Below, piece by piece: positions 7,525 to 16,452 of a DNA stretch of 64,000 bases (position 1 is its first letter; each line of letters opens with the position of its first letter). The notes beneath the pieces are model-generated. The model was not told the DNA's origin, made no database searches, and worked only from the letters and a program-made list of their open reading frames with translations. Where the stretch lies: NCBI GenBank assembly GCA_002435955.1, contig DIWZ01000032.1:62001-126000 (forward strand). Reading direction: 5' to 3'. The translations under genes and the position numbers were made by a program. Origin of the DNA: Pelobacter sp. UBA6093. Its GTDB lineage: Bacteria; Desulfobacterota; Desulfuromonadia; Desulfuromonadales; Syntrophotaleaceae.

Positions 7525-7544
7525 TTCCAGCAACGGCGCCGGAA
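7525..7544 (+). promoter_or_regulatory. Hexaloop hairpin in the nifV leader
   Basis: The stem pairs 7525-7531 with 7538-7544 (one A-C mismatch) and closes the loop AACGGC, identical to hairpin 1 of the nifB leader although the stems differ. It starts a few bases after the inferred transcription start, as in nifB. I find no second hexaloop hairpin and no terminator downstream, so the ANTAR-target assignment is weaker here. Confidence 0.5.
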
Positions 7545-7605
7545 CAGACCCTGAGGCCCACAGCTAGTCCGTTAAGTTTCATCTTCGACATCAAAGCGAG
7601 GCGCC

Positions 7606-8808
7606 ATGCCTACCGACAATCATCCCGACATCATAATTGACGATACCACCTTGCGGGATGGCGAACAGACCGCCGGGGTGGTGTTCTCCCTGGAAGAAAA
7701 AAAGACGATCGCGCGCATGCTGGACGACATTGGCGTGCAGGAACTCGAATGCGGCATTCCGGCCATGGGACGCAACGAGCAGCGCGGCGTCAAGGCACTG
7801 GTCGACCTGGGACTGAAGGCGCGCTTGATCACCTGGAATCGTGCCCTGGTTGAAGACATACAGGCTTCGCTGGCGTGCGGTGTTACAGCCGTGGATATCT
7901 CCCTGTCCGTTTCCGACCTGCATATCCGCCACAAGCTTCGCAAGGACCGTGATTGGGTGCGCGAACAACTCAAACGGGCGCTGGGATTTGCCAAGCAACA
8001 CGATCTGTATGTTTCGGTCGGCGGCGAGGATGCCAGCCGGGCCGATCTCGATTTCCTGGTCGAGCTGATGGAGTTGGCCCGCAGCTTCGGGGCCGACCGT
8101 TTCCGGTTCTGCGATACCCTCGGACTGCTCGATCCTTTCGTTACGTTTGAAAAAGTCCGCTATTTGACACAACGCGTCGATATGGATATCGAGATTCACA
8201 CCCACAACGATCTCGGTATGGCCACCGCCAACGCCATCGCCGGAGTGCGCGCCGGTGCCCGGTTCGTCAATACCACCGTCAACGGACTTGGTGAGCGGGC
8301 CGGCAACGCCGCGCTGGAAGAAGTGGTCATGGGACTCAAGCATGCTTGTGGCCTGGAATGCCCCATCGACACCAGTCGCTTTGTGGAGATTTCGCGCTAC
8401 GTCGGGGTTGCCAGCAACCGTCCGGTTCCGGCCTGGAAAGCGGTGGTGGGCGATAGCGTATTTGCCCACGAATCAGGGCTGCATGTGGATGGGGTCCTGA
8501 AAGATCCGCGCAATTACGAACCGTTTGAACCGGGCGAGGTGGGATCGAGCCGCCAACTGGTATTGGGCAAGCATACCGGCCGTCACGGCCTCGCAGCCCG
8601 GGTGCAAGGCCTTGGCCTGGATCCGGCGGGGGTCTGCCTGTCTACGCTGCTACGCCGCGTACGAGCTATCTCCCAGCGGTGCAAACGGCCCATTGAAGAT
8701 TCCGAGCTTGCAGGCCTGTGCCGTTCCCTGGCTCAATCTCCCAGCCAGGCCGGCGACATTCCGCTAAAAAATCCGGTGACCACCTTGAAAAAAGCCGCTG
8801 AAGCCTGA
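7606..8808 (+). CDS. nifV: Homocitrate synthase NifV
   Basis: 400 residues, TIM-barrel DRE metallolyase: DDTTLRDGEQTAGVVFS at the start, HTHNDLGMATANA metal ligands and NGLGERAGNAALEEV. A C-terminal regulatory-like part has FAHESGLHVDGVLKD and LGKHTGRHGL. NifV condenses acetyl-CoA with 2-oxoglutarate to make homocitrate, the organic ligand of FeMo-co. The SVGGEDASRAD segment and the nif context favour NifV over isopropylmalate or lysine-pathway homologues. It has its own sigma-54 promoter and leads a small operon with the ferritin-like and GNAT genes. Confidence 0.93.
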   Translation: MPTDNHPDIIIDDTTLRDGEQTAGVVFSLEEKKTIARMLDDIGVQELECGIPAMGRNEQRGVKALVDLGLKARLITWNRALVEDIQASLACGVTAVDISLSVSDLHIRHKLRKDRDWVREQLKRALGFAKQHDLYVSVGGEDASRADLDFLVELMELARSFGADRFRFCDTLGLLDPFVTFEKVRYLTQRVDMDIEIHTHNDLGMATANAIAGVRAGARFVNTTVNGLGERAGNAALEEVVMGLKHACGLECPIDTSRFVEISRYVGVASNRPVPAWKAVVGDSVFAHESGLHVDGVLKDPRNYEPFEPGEVGSSRQLVLGKHTGRHGLAARVQGLGLDPAGVCLSTLLRRVRAISQRCKRPIEDSELAGLCRSLAQSPSQAGDIPLKNPVTTLKKAAEA

Positions 8809-8864
8809 ACCGCGACGGCGCAAGGGGGGAATAGTCCTCTACTTCCCATCGGCAAGGAGTGATC

Positions 8865-9374
8865 ATGAACGCTTTTACTGTTGCCAAAAAACTTGAAAAG
8901 GATGCTTCCGAGCTTTACAACAAACTGGCCCGGCATACCAGCTCCAGCAGCCTGAAAACGCTTATCAGCGACCTGGCGGCCGACCATCGGGACCGTTACC
9001 GCACCCTCAAGGCTTTGACCGGCGCCAGCGCCTGCCCTGCCGATGCCTCTGAAAATCTTCATTCCATCGCTGATATGCTGCTCGAGCATTTGCTCGCGGC
9101 ACAATCCGATCGGAAACCGCAGGACCTGGAGAAGTCTATCCGCACCATCATGGAGCTTGAAGCAACCACTGCCGATTTTTATGTCGAACTGCAAAGCCTC
9201 GCTTCTTCCTCCCCCATGCGCAGCCTGCTGCAGCGCATCATCGAGCAGGAGCAACAGGATTGCACCATGGTTGAGGAATTCTACGAATTCGTTAACGCCC
9301 CGAACGAATACCTGGCAGCTGCCGAATTCAGCAACCTGGATGAGTTTCATCAATTCGGTCGGCAGATCGGCTAA
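8865..9374 (+). CDS. Ferritin-like four-helix protein
   Basis: 169 residues from ATG 8865, with AAGGAG just upstream; a GTG two codons earlier is possible. The sequence is helical with two similar halves: EKDASELYNKLA...DHRDRY and ELEATTADFYVEL...EQEQQDCTMVEEFY. This is the spacing of rubrerythrin-type di-iron proteins, but the second half has EQQD where EExxH would normally place a histidine, so the iron site may be incomplete. It lies 56 bases behind nifV. A role in iron handling or oxygen defence for nitrogenase is a guess from context. Confidence 0.55.
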   Translation: MNAFTVAKKLEKDASELYNKLARHTSSSSLKTLISDLAADHRDRYRTLKALTGASACPADASENLHSIADMLLEHLLAAQSDRKPQDLEKSIRTIMELEATTADFYVELQSLASSSPMRSLLQRIIEQEQQDCTMVEEFYEFVNAPNEYLAAAEFSNLDEFHQFGRQIG

Positions 9375-9422
9375 AACTTGCTCCCCTGTGGGTGGCACCC
9401 GCAATGACAAAGGACAATTCCC

Positions 9423-10265
9423 GTGGCCGCCAACCTTATGAACAAACACCTGGCGCTCGTACAACCCGAAATTCACGATTGGGGGGCGTTCTTTTTCTGG
9501 GCTCAGGCTGAGAACTGGCAGGTTCTCCCGCCGGAAGCCACCCTTTTCAGGGGTCCCCTGGCCGACTGGGCGTTTGCCTTGCGGCAGGACGATCAAACTT
9601 GCGGATTTGTTACAGCAGTTCCCTACCCGGACTTCGCATGGTTAGGGAATTTGATGATCGCTCCGGAAATGCGTGGACAGGGACTCGGCAGCCTGCTTTT
9701 CGATCAGGTGTGCCATAAACTGCGCCAAACCGGCATCGACAACATCTGGTTAACAGCGTCGGACCAGGGAAAACCGCTCTACGCTTCGCGCGGATTCCGG
9801 GAATGCGATCGGGTTGAACGCTGGCAGATGTTTATTCCAGCGCACCATCACAACTGCAGCCCTCCCCTCCCCGTCGACCTGGCAAACCTGTGCAAGGCCG
9901 ACCGCCGGTCGTGGGGCACGGACCGACGCCTGGTGCTGCAATATCTTGCCACGGGTGGGGAAATCCTGCGCGCGGGTAAAAGCATCGCCCTGGTACAGAA
10001 TTACGGTGCCACCAAGGTGCTAGGCCCCTGGCTGGCATTGGAAAATACGGCCAGGGAACATGCCGCCATCATTCTGGCCGCTACTCGCGCCAGCGGCGGC
10101 GGAACACTCTACACCGATGTCCTCGCCTCCTCCGGAGCCGGTGCACTGCTGCAAGATTGCGGCTTCACCTGCTGTGGAGACTGCGCTTTGATGGTGGCCG
10201 GCACATCCCCCGCTACCCCACCCGATCGTGCCGTAGCCCTTGCCAGCCTCGGCAGCCTGGGCTGA
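9423..10265 (+). CDS. GNAT-family N-acetyltransferase with C-terminal extension
   Basis: 280 residues from a GTG at 9423, supported by AAAGGA about 8 bases upstream; an ATG at 9438 is the alternative. The GNAT acetyl-CoA motif is LMIAPEMRGQGLGSLLFDQV (residues about 77-96), followed by YASRGFRE. The second half (about 145-275) resembles the extra domain of YitH/HolE-like acetyltransferases (VLGPWLALENT, DVLASSGAGALLQDCGF). The substrate is unknown. It is the third gene after the nifV promoter. The end coincides with a perfect 9-bp hairpin at 10255. Confidence 0.7.
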   Translation: MAANLMNKHLALVQPEIHDWGAFFFWAQAENWQVLPPEATLFRGPLADWAFALRQDDQTCGFVTAVPYPDFAWLGNLMIAPEMRGQGLGSLLFDQVCHKLRQTGIDNIWLTASDQGKPLYASRGFRECDRVERWQMFIPAHHHNCSPPLPVDLANLCKADRRSWGTDRRLVLQYLATGGEILRAGKSIALVQNYGATKVLGPWLALENTAREHAAIILAATRASGGGTLYTDVLASSGAGALLQDCGFTCCGDCALMVAGTSPATPPDRAVALASLGSLG

Positions 10266-10276
10266 CCAGCCCAGGC
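10255..10276 (+). other. Perfect hairpin over the GNAT stop codon
   Basis: GCCTGGGCT and AGCCCAGGC pair over nine bases with a GACC loop spanning the TGA stop. No T-run follows, so it is not a standard terminator; it could protect the 3' end of the transcript or help Rho-independent pausing. Confidence 0.4.
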
Positions 10277-10641
10277 ACGGCCTGGCTACCAACGGGAACC
10301 CACCCGTGAACTACATCTTAAAACACCCTTATGACCGCTTTTTCCGCAGAAACGCTGGTGATGCGATACGCATTCTTGCACTTCCTCCCTTCCGAATAAA
10401 AAAGCGGCATGCAATGGTCTGTTTTCCATCCGGCTTGAATCGAGGAAAGGATAGCTGTATATTGCTGGTCACCGCCTTCAACCGTGGAAAAAAACCGCGA
10501 CGCCAGGAGTAGACGAAGTCAAGGCATTATGCCGGGGCCGGGTCTGTGCAAATCCTGCCGGATCTGCTATCCTCCGACAGCTTCCTAGTCGTCACGCATA
10601 TTGATCAGCATTTTATAAATATCCAACAAAAAGGAAAACGC
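10277..10641. other. Gap before the ACT gene, with a possible sigma-70 promoter
   Basis: 365 bases without a convincing gene. TTGAAT (10435-10440), 17 bases and TATATT (10458-10463) form a reasonable sigma-70 promoter on the + strand. It would leave a leader of about 170 bases before the ACT gene. I could not fold the leader into any riboswitch I know. Confidence 0.4.
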
Positions 10642-10920
10642 ATGTCATCGAGTCGTTTCGTCATCACAGTCATCGGTCTGGACCGAGTAGGAATCGTGGC
10701 TGGCATCAGCCGGGTCATGGCCGAACACAACGTTAATATAGCGGACATTCGGCAGACCATCATGAACGACCTGTTCACCATGATCATGCTGGCCGAAGTC
10801 AAGGGCGAAAACGTTGACCTGACGGCCTTTCAGGAGGCCATGTCGGCCATCGGCAAGGAACTGGGCGTGCAGGTCATCGTACAGCATGAAGATGTTTTCC
10901 GCTTCATGCACAGAATCTGA
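10642..10920 (+). CDS. ACT-domain protein, UPF0237 family
   Basis: 92 residues from ATG 10642 with AAAGGA upstream; a longer in-frame start at 10546 has no RBS. The sequence FVITVIGLDRVGIVAGISRVMAEHNVNIADI is a clear ACT fold, close to the small GcvR-like stand-alone proteins. ACT domains bind amino acids or other small ligands. It sits 12 bases ahead of the UPF0210 gene, a pairing found in many bacteria and archaea. Function of the pair is not established. Confidence 0.85.
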   Translation: MSSSRFVITVIGLDRVGIVAGISRVMAEHNVNIADIRQTIMNDLFTMIMLAEVKGENVDLTAFQEAMSAIGKELGVQVIVQHEDVFRFMHRI

Positions 10921-10932
10921 GGAGGCTCATCC

Positions 10933-12294
10933 ATGCTTATCCATCCGGACGAGATCCTCGAAACCATCAATATGGTGACCAATGAACACCTGGATATCAG
11001 GACGGTCACCATGGGGATTAACCTGCGCGGTTGCAGTCATCCCGATATCAAGGTATTCAACCAGAATATCTTCAGCCGCATCCTGCGTTGCGCTGAAAAC
11101 CTGGTCAGGACTACCGAGGACATCCAGACCCTCTACGGCATCCCCATTATCAACAAGCGGATCTCTGTCACCCCCATCGCCATCGTTGCCGAGAGCTGCC
11201 AAGCCGACGATTATTGCTCCGTAGCGGAAACCCTGGATCGGGCCGCGCAAGAGGCAGGTATCGATTTTATAGGCGGATTCAGCGCCCTGGTGCAAAAGGG
11301 CATGACCCCTGGCGATCTCAAGCTCATCAACTCCATTCCGCAGGCTTTGGCGACGACTAAAAAGGTCTGTTCCTCGGTCAATGTAGCGACCACCAAGGCC
11401 GGCATCAATATGGATGCCGTGGCCATGATGGGCCACATTATCAAGCGCACCGCGGAGTTGACTGCGGATCGTGCCGGCATCGGTTGCGCGAAGTTGGTGG
11501 TGTTTGCCAATGCACCCGACGACAATCCCTTCATGGCCGGTGCTTTCCACGGCATCGGCGAACCGGACTGCGTGATCAACGTCGGGGTCAGCGGACCCGG
11601 CGTGGTCAATTCGGCAGTACGTGCGCTGCAGAACCCGGATCTGGGCGATATATCGGAATGCATTAAAAAGACGGCCTTCAAAATCACCCGCATGGGCGAG
11701 ATGGTCGGCAAGGAAGTCGCCCGAAGGCTCGGCGCCCAGTTCGGCGTACTCGACCTGTCCCTGGCGCCGACGCCGGCCGTCGGCGACAGCGTGGCGGCCA
11801 TTCTGGAAGCCATGGGGCTGGAGAGCTGCGGCACCCACGGCACCACCGCCGCGCTGGCTCTGCTCAACGACGCCGTCAAAAAAGGCGGCGCCATGGCTTC
11901 GTCCTCCGTGGGTGGCCTGAGCGGCGCGTTCATTCCGGTGAGCGAAGATGAAGGCATGATCCGCGCCGTGCAGTGCGGTTCGCTGTCTCTGGACAAACTG
12001 GAAGCCATGACCTGTGTCTGTTCCGTCGGCCTGGACATGATCGCCGTACCCGGTGACACCTCGCCTGCCACCATCTCGGCCATCATCGCCGATGAAATGG
12101 CCATCGGCATGATCAACAAGAAAACCACCGCCGTGCGCATCATCCCCGCGCCGGGCACCAAGGTGGGCGACATGGTGGAATTCGGCGGCCTGCTCGGCAC
12201 CGCTCCGGTCATGCCGGTGCACAATTTCAGTTCCGAGATTTTCATCGGCCGCGGCGGTCGGATCCCTGCGCCCATACAGGCACTGACCAACTGA
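10933..12294 (+). CDS. UPF0210/PFL-like family protein (DUF711)
   Basis: 453 residues, full length for the family: N-terminal MVTNEHLDIRTVTMGINLRG, KRISVTPIAIV, central GVSGPGVVNSAVRAL, and C-terminal GLDMIAVPGDTSPATISAIIADEMAIGM. The fold is related to pyruvate formate-lyase-like barrels but without the glycyl-radical loop. RBS GGAGG precedes the ATG. It is co-transcribed with the ACT gene and ends at a strong terminator. No biochemical role is assigned to it with confidence. Confidence 0.88.
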   Translation: MLIHPDEILETINMVTNEHLDIRTVTMGINLRGCSHPDIKVFNQNIFSRILRCAENLVRTTEDIQTLYGIPIINKRISVTPIAIVAESCQADDYCSVAETLDRAAQEAGIDFIGGFSALVQKGMTPGDLKLINSIPQALATTKKVCSSVNVATTKAGINMDAVAMMGHIIKRTAELTADRAGIGCAKLVVFANAPDDNPFMAGAFHGIGEPDCVINVGVSGPGVVNSAVRALQNPDLGDISECIKKTAFKITRMGEMVGKEVARRLGAQFGVLDLSLAPTPAVGDSVAAILEAMGLESCGTHGTTAALALLNDAVKKGGAMASSSVGGLSGAFIPVSEDEGMIRAVQCGSLSLDKLEAMTCVCSVGLDMIAVPGDTSPATISAIIADEMAIGMINKKTTAVRIIPAPGTKVGDMVEFGGLLGTAPVMPVHNFSSEIFIGRGGRIPAPIQALTN

Positions 12295-12321
12295 GAAGGG
12301 TTTTAGGGTTTTAATAAACAA

Positions 12322-12356
12322 CAAAGGCTTAGCCGGTTTCGGCTAAGCCTTTGTTT
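12322..12356. terminator. Bidirectional intrinsic terminator
   Basis: AAAGGCTTAGCC and GGCTAAGCCTTT pair around a GGTTTC-type loop, followed by TTGTTTTT on the + strand and A-rich sequence on the other side. It separates the + strand UPF0210 gene from the - strand tRNA. Confidence 0.9.
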
Positions 12357-12361
12357 TTATG

Positions 12362-12448
12362 TGGTACCCGGGACGAGAATCGAACTCGTACAGCCAAAAG
12401 GCCGAGGGATTTTAAGTCCCTTGCGTCTACCAGTTCCGCCACCCGGGC
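12362..12448 (-). tRNA. tRNA-Leu (anticodon UAA)
   Basis: 87 bases with the encoded CCA. On the - strand it begins GCCCGGGTGGCGGAA, with the acceptor stem GCCCGGG/CCCGGGT. The anticodon stem is GGGA/TCCC around CTTAAAA, giving anticodon TAA. It has a long variable arm (class II, CTCGGCC...GGCTG) and a T-arm with GTTCGAT. Confidence 0.97.
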
Positions 12449-12469
12449 TTGTTTGTGAAACGGCTACCA

Positions 12470-12498
12470 ATACTAGTGGATTCGGCTGTGAGCGTCAA
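12470..12498 (-). promoter_or_regulatory. Sigma-70 promoter of the tRNA-Leu gene
   Basis: On the - strand TTGACG (12498-12493), 17 bases, TAGTAT (12475-12470), placing the start about 15 bases before the tRNA. Confidence 0.65.
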
Positions 12499-12499
12499 C

Positions 12500-13327
12500 T
12501 CAAAAGGCAGGCTTGAAAAAGTTCAATCTTGGCATTTCTTTTAGGAGTTGATGTTTGACGGCTAATTGAAAGAATTTCTCCAATCCCTGGCGGTGTTGAT
12601 CAGTAAAACGGTACGACATGGCCCGCCAGTAGTCAGCGAGTTTACTTGGTTCCATCCACGCAGCCTCGGCACTCTGGCAGGCAAGTTCATCAAGATCGGA
12701 CAGGGCATGGTGCAGTGAATGTTGTAACAGGCGATAGAAACGGGTTAACTCCCATGATTTGTGCTGGATGGCATCGCGATGCACCAGCCACATGGCGAAC
12801 ACAAACGGCAGGCCGGTATGTTGCCACCAGAGCGCGCCAAGATCGTAGACATGGGGTGCGGCAATATGCTGCGCAGCCTTGAGGGCGCGGTCGCCGATCA
12901 GCAAGCCACAGCCGCCTGCGGCGATTATCTCTTCGACCGGTGTCGGTCCGCAAGGCCTTTCGCAAAGGGAAAAACCGTAATATTCAAGACAAAGAAGACG
13001 CAGCAGTTGAATGGAGGTAGCCGATTCTCCGGTCAAGGCCACGGGGACGGCCGCCAGGTTTTCCAGGGGCCTGGATGCGAAAAGCAGGACGCTTTGTACC
13101 GGACCGATGGAGCTGATGGACAGATCCGGCAGCAGACCGTATTGGTGCCAATTGCGTCCGTATTCAAAGGTGGAGGACGGGCTCAGATCAATTTTGCCGT
13201 CAGCGAGCAAGGCGTTGAGTTCCGAAGGCACACCGGTCAGGATGTGGCCACAAAAACCGGCATCGCTGAGATGATGAAAAAAGGGCACGCAGTTGGCGTA
13301 AGCAATATGGCCGATCCGCAAACTCAA
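12500..13327 (-). CDS. mqnA: Chorismate dehydratase MqnA (futalosine pathway of menaquinone synthesis)
   Basis: 275 residues. N-terminal LRIGHIAYANCVPFFHHL, GVPSELNALLADGKIDLSPSS, then SIGPVQSVLLFA, GESATSIQLL, LLIGDRAL and LPFVFAMWL; this order is characteristic of MqnA. It converts chorismate to 3-enolpyruvoylbenzoate, the first step of the futalosine route. The start is a TTG whose last bases overlap the TGA of the upstream TolC-like gene, so it is likely coupled to it. No other mqn genes are present in this window. Confidence 0.9.
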   Translation of the reverse strand: MSLRIGHIAYANCVPFFHHLSDAGFCGHILTGVPSELNALLADGKIDLSPSSTFEYGRNWHQYGLLPDLSISSIGPVQSVLLFASRPLENLAAVPVALTGESATSIQLLRLLCLEYYGFSLCERPCGPTPVEEIIAAGGCGLLIGDRALKAAQHIAAPHVYDLGALWWQHTGLPFVFAMWLVHRDAIQHKSWELTRFYRLLQHSLHHALSDLDELACQSAEAAWMEPSKLADYWRAMSYRFTDQHRQGLEKFFQLAVKHQLLKEMPRLNFFKPAF

Positions 13328-14850
13328 GGTTCCAGTCCAAGCAGGGATTGCGACTCGTCATCAAAGGCACCGACGAACTGTACGTGTTCCTCCTCAAGCA
13401 ATCGCCCTGTCACCCTGTAATATGTGGTCACGGCCTTATTGTAATCGGACAAGGCTGCCGCCTGATCGGTCTGAGCCAGGGCGTAATCCTCCTCCCCTTC
13501 CAGAACCTGACGGGTAGTCGCCAGGCCAACCTGTTTGCGTTTGAGAAGAGTGCGCAGTTTCTCCTCGGCAAACGCCAGACCACTGGTGGTAACGTCTATC
13601 TGCTTGCGGCTCACCGACAGCAACCGGATAGCGGCCTGCACCTCGGTACGCACCTGGTTATGCAACTGGCCGAGTTGGGCCTGGCGACCTTTGCGTTCAA
13701 ATTCGCTGCGTCGAAATTCGTTACGCGCCTCACGATTACCCAGGGGGTACGACAGGGTCAATCCAACTTCCCAATTGCGAAAGCGATCAGTGCTGAGGTC
13801 ATCGAGATTGTCACTATATTCCCGGCCAAGGCCTTTATGCCCGTAGCTGGCGCCCAGATCGAGAGCAGGCAGCATGGCATTGCGGGCAATCCGACTTTGC
13901 AGTTCCAGACGCTCGATATCGCGCAGGCGACGTTGCACGTCGGGGCGTTTGACCAGGGCCTGCCGGTAACCTTCGGGGAGATCGGCATGCAGCTCCGGAA
14001 TACCGACCGGATCCTCGGACAGGGCGATTTCACCCTTTATGTTAAGCAACAGCGCAATGCCGTCAAGACCATCCCGGTATTCCCGCTCGGCATCGAGCAA
14101 ATCGCTTTCGCGCTGCTTGAGGCCGAATTCAGCCTCGAGCTCGTCGACCCGGGGCAGTACCCCGGCCCTGACTCTGGCCTGGTTTTCCTTGAGCAAACTA
14201 GCTGCAAGGGATACGGATGCTTCCCGGTAGCGGAGGGTGTCACGCAACCTCATCACTTCGAAATAAGCGTCTCGTGTATCGGCAAGGGTCAAAAAGGCGG
14301 TTTCACGTAGATCTTCTATGGCGATTTCGCGCCCTTTGACTGCAAACAGTATCCCCTGTTCGGTAACCGTACTGCCAAAGCCCTTGAGCAGAGGCTGTAC
14401 CAGACTGAAGGTCAGATCGCTCTCGTAAGCTGGATTGATTCCGGGCGGAGGGTCCTGGTCAGATCGAAAGTTGATGAATTCGAGGTTCAGATCGGCACCG
14501 GTGGGTAGTTTCTGGGCAACCCCCAGATTGAAACGCCGGTAACGTTCTTTCGATTCGGCACTGAAAAATTGCAGGTTAAGACGTTGCCGGCTATCGCCCT
14601 CGGCGTAATCCACCCCCAAGGTGGGATCGTAAAGTCCGTAGGCCTTTTTGACTTCAGCGTCACCGGCCCGGGTATCGTACTGCTGGGCCTTCAAATCGAG
14701 GTTGCGTTCAAGGGCCAGACGCAGGGCATCGCTCAGGGACAGGGCCAGCACAGGGGGGGAAAGTTGAGGGTCAGTTTCCACGGGGGGTTGCGCCGCGGCA
14801 GGCTGACACGCCAGCAGCAGTAAAACCAAGGTCACGCAAACGTACCGCAT
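13324..14850 (-). CDS. TolC-family outer membrane efflux protein
   Basis: 508 residues from ATG 14850, which follows a G-rich RBS and starts a signal peptide (MRYVCVTLVLLLLACQPAAA). A Cys within LLLLACQPA might be a lipobox, but AAAQPP also gives a signal peptidase I site. Two TolC repeats follow: SLSDALRLALERNLDLKAQQ and, in the second half, VGLTLSYPLGNREARNEFRR with long helices. These proteins trimerise into an outer membrane/periplasmic duct. There is no adjacent RND or ABC partner, so the exported substrate is unknown. It lies between accC and mqnA on the same strand. Confidence 0.85.
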   Translation of the reverse strand: MRYVCVTLVLLLLACQPAAAQPPVETDPQLSPPVLALSLSDALRLALERNLDLKAQQYDTRAGDAEVKKAYGLYDPTLGVDYAEGDSRQRLNLQFFSAESKERYRRFNLGVAQKLPTGADLNLEFINFRSDQDPPPGINPAYESDLTFSLVQPLLKGFGSTVTEQGILFAVKGREIAIEDLRETAFLTLADTRDAYFEVMRLRDTLRYREASVSLAASLLKENQARVRAGVLPRVDELEAEFGLKQRESDLLDAEREYRDGLDGIALLLNIKGEIALSEDPVGIPELHADLPEGYRQALVKRPDVQRRLRDIERLELQSRIARNAMLPALDLGASYGHKGLGREYSDNLDDLSTDRFRNWEVGLTLSYPLGNREARNEFRRSEFERKGRQAQLGQLHNQVRTEVQAAIRLLSVSRKQIDVTTSGLAFAEEKLRTLLKRKQVGLATTRQVLEGEEDYALAQTDQAAALSDYNKAVTTYYRVTGRLLEEEHVQFVGAFDDESQSLLGLEP

Positions 14851-14945
14851 ATCAGCCCCCTGTCGAGTAATCCTTCCATACGACACGGGCCGGGCAAGCC
14901 GCCCGGCCCGCGCCAGTCCATCTGAATAATCCCGCAAGCAATGAA

Positions 14946-16283
14946 TCAAAACACCAGACGTTCCATAAACCCGGTATTAACCGCGCCTTCTATGAATTCC
15001 TTATTCTGCATAATACGTTTGTGCAGCTGAATGGTGGTTCGAATCCCACCGATAATATATTCATCGAGGGCCCGGGCCATGCGTTGAATAGCCTCTTCGC
15101 GGGTATCGGCATGCACGATCAGCTTGGCAACCATGGAATCGTAATGGGGCAATACGGTGTATTGATCGTAAACGGCGCTATCGACACGCACACCGAGGCC
15201 ACCAGGCGTATGATAACCATCGATTTTTCCCGGCGAAGGAGTAAATTTAAACGGGTGCTCGGCATTTATCCGACACTCGATGGCGTGGCCTTTGATCTGG
15301 ATATCCGATTGCTTGTATCGCAGTGGCAGGCCCGCCGCAGAGCGAATCTGCTCCTTGATGATATCCACCCCCGTAACCATCTCGGTAACCGGGTGCTCGA
15401 CCTGCACACGGGTATTCATCTCCATGAAATAGAAATCCCCGTTACCGTCGAGCAAAAATTCCATGGTGCCGACGCTGGAGTAATTCACCGATCTGGCCGC
15501 AGCCACGGCGCAATCGCCCATGCGCTGGCGTTGGTCATCCGTCAAGACCGGACAGGGGGCCTCTTCAAGGAGCTTCTGGTGACGACGCTGGATGGAGCAA
15601 TCCCGCTCCCCCAGGTGGATGACATTGCCGTGTTTGTCGGCCAGGATCTGCACCTCGACATGACGCGGATTTTCACAGTATTTTTCGATGTAAACTTCCG
15701 GATTACCGAAACCGGCCTGCGCTTCCGAACGCGCCGCGGCAAAAGCGTTGGCCAGGGAAGCCGGCGAGTGGACGACTTTCATGCCTCGGCCGCCACCACC
15801 GGCGGTAGCTTTAATAATTACCGGATAACCGATATCCTCGGCAATCTGGCGGGCCTGATCGACGGTGGCAACCCCTTCGGTAGTTCCTGGCAGGATGGGC
15901 ACTCCGGCCTTGGTCACGGTCTGGCGAGCCCGGATCTTGTCGCCCATCAGGCGCATGTTTTCGGCGGACGGACCGATAAAGGTAATGCCGCATTCCTCGC
16001 AGATTTCGGCGAATTCGGCGTTTTCGGCAAGAAATCCGTAGCCGGGATGGATCGCCTCGGCATCGGTAACCTCGGCAGCGCTGATAATGGCCTTGATATT
16101 CAGATAGCTTGCCCCGCTGGCCGCCGGGCCGATACAGATGCTTTCGTCGGCCATTTTGACATGCAGGGACTCGCCGTCCACATCGGAATGTACCGCGACG
16201 GTTTTAATGCCCAGTTCCTTACAGGCTCGGATGATGCGCAGGGCGATTTCGCCACGATTAGCAATAAGTATCTTGTGAAACAT
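14946..16283 (-). CDS. accC: Acetyl-CoA carboxylase biotin carboxylase subunit AccC
   Basis: 445 residues, normal length, from ATG 16283 (FHKILIANRGEIALRIIRA). Key features: ATP-grasp loop KATAGGGGRGMKVV, EKYCENPRHVEVQILAD, ERDCSIQRRHQKLLEE, FLLDGNGDFYFMEMNTRVQVEHPVTE (split here across the metal and catalytic residues) and a C-terminal domain. It carboxylates biotin on AccB using bicarbonate and ATP, the first half reaction of malonyl-CoA synthesis. It lies 169 bases after accB. Confidence 0.95.
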   Translation of the reverse strand: MFHKILIANRGEIALRIIRACKELGIKTVAVHSDVDGESLHVKMADESICIGPAASGASYLNIKAIISAAEVTDAEAIHPGYGFLAENAEFAEICEECGITFIGPSAENMRLMGDKIRARQTVTKAGVPILPGTTEGVATVDQARQIAEDIGYPVIIKATAGGGGRGMKVVHSPASLANAFAAARSEAQAGFGNPEVYIEKYCENPRHVEVQILADKHGNVIHLGERDCSIQRRHQKLLEEAPCPVLTDDQRQRMGDCAVAAARSVNYSSVGTMEFLLDGNGDFYFMEMNTRVQVEHPVTEMVTGVDIIKEQIRSAAGLPLRYKQSDIQIKGHAIECRINAEHPFKFTPSPGKIDGYHTPGGLGVRVDSAVYDQYTVLPHYDSMVAKLIVHADTREEAIQRMARALDEYIIGGIRTTIQLHKRIMQNKEFIEGAVNTGFMERLVF

Positions 16284-16305
16284 GGGGATAACGACTCCTG
16301 ATGCG

Positions 16306-16325
16306 ATCCGCCCGCCGGGGCGGAT
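16306..16325 (-). other. Perfect hairpin in the accB-accC gap
   Basis: ATCCGCCC and GGGCGGAT pair over eight bases around a four-base loop, about 20 bases before the accC start. There is no T-run. It could limit accC translation or set the accB:accC ratio; that is speculation. Confidence 0.35.
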
Positions 16326-16452
16326 AAACCTGGGGGCTGCCTTACGTGCGGCTACACGACTGGTCAAAGTGTCACGCAGCACATGCAACGGCGGCAGGAC
16401 TGCGAAGGATGGAACCAGATCGATACCCACGGGGCACGAACGGGCTTCCGAT

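Noticed and set aside
10470..10641. Riboswitch (c-di-GMP GEMM type considered) before the ACT gene
   Set aside because: The conserved GEMM core sequences and tetraloop are not present; no other class fits.
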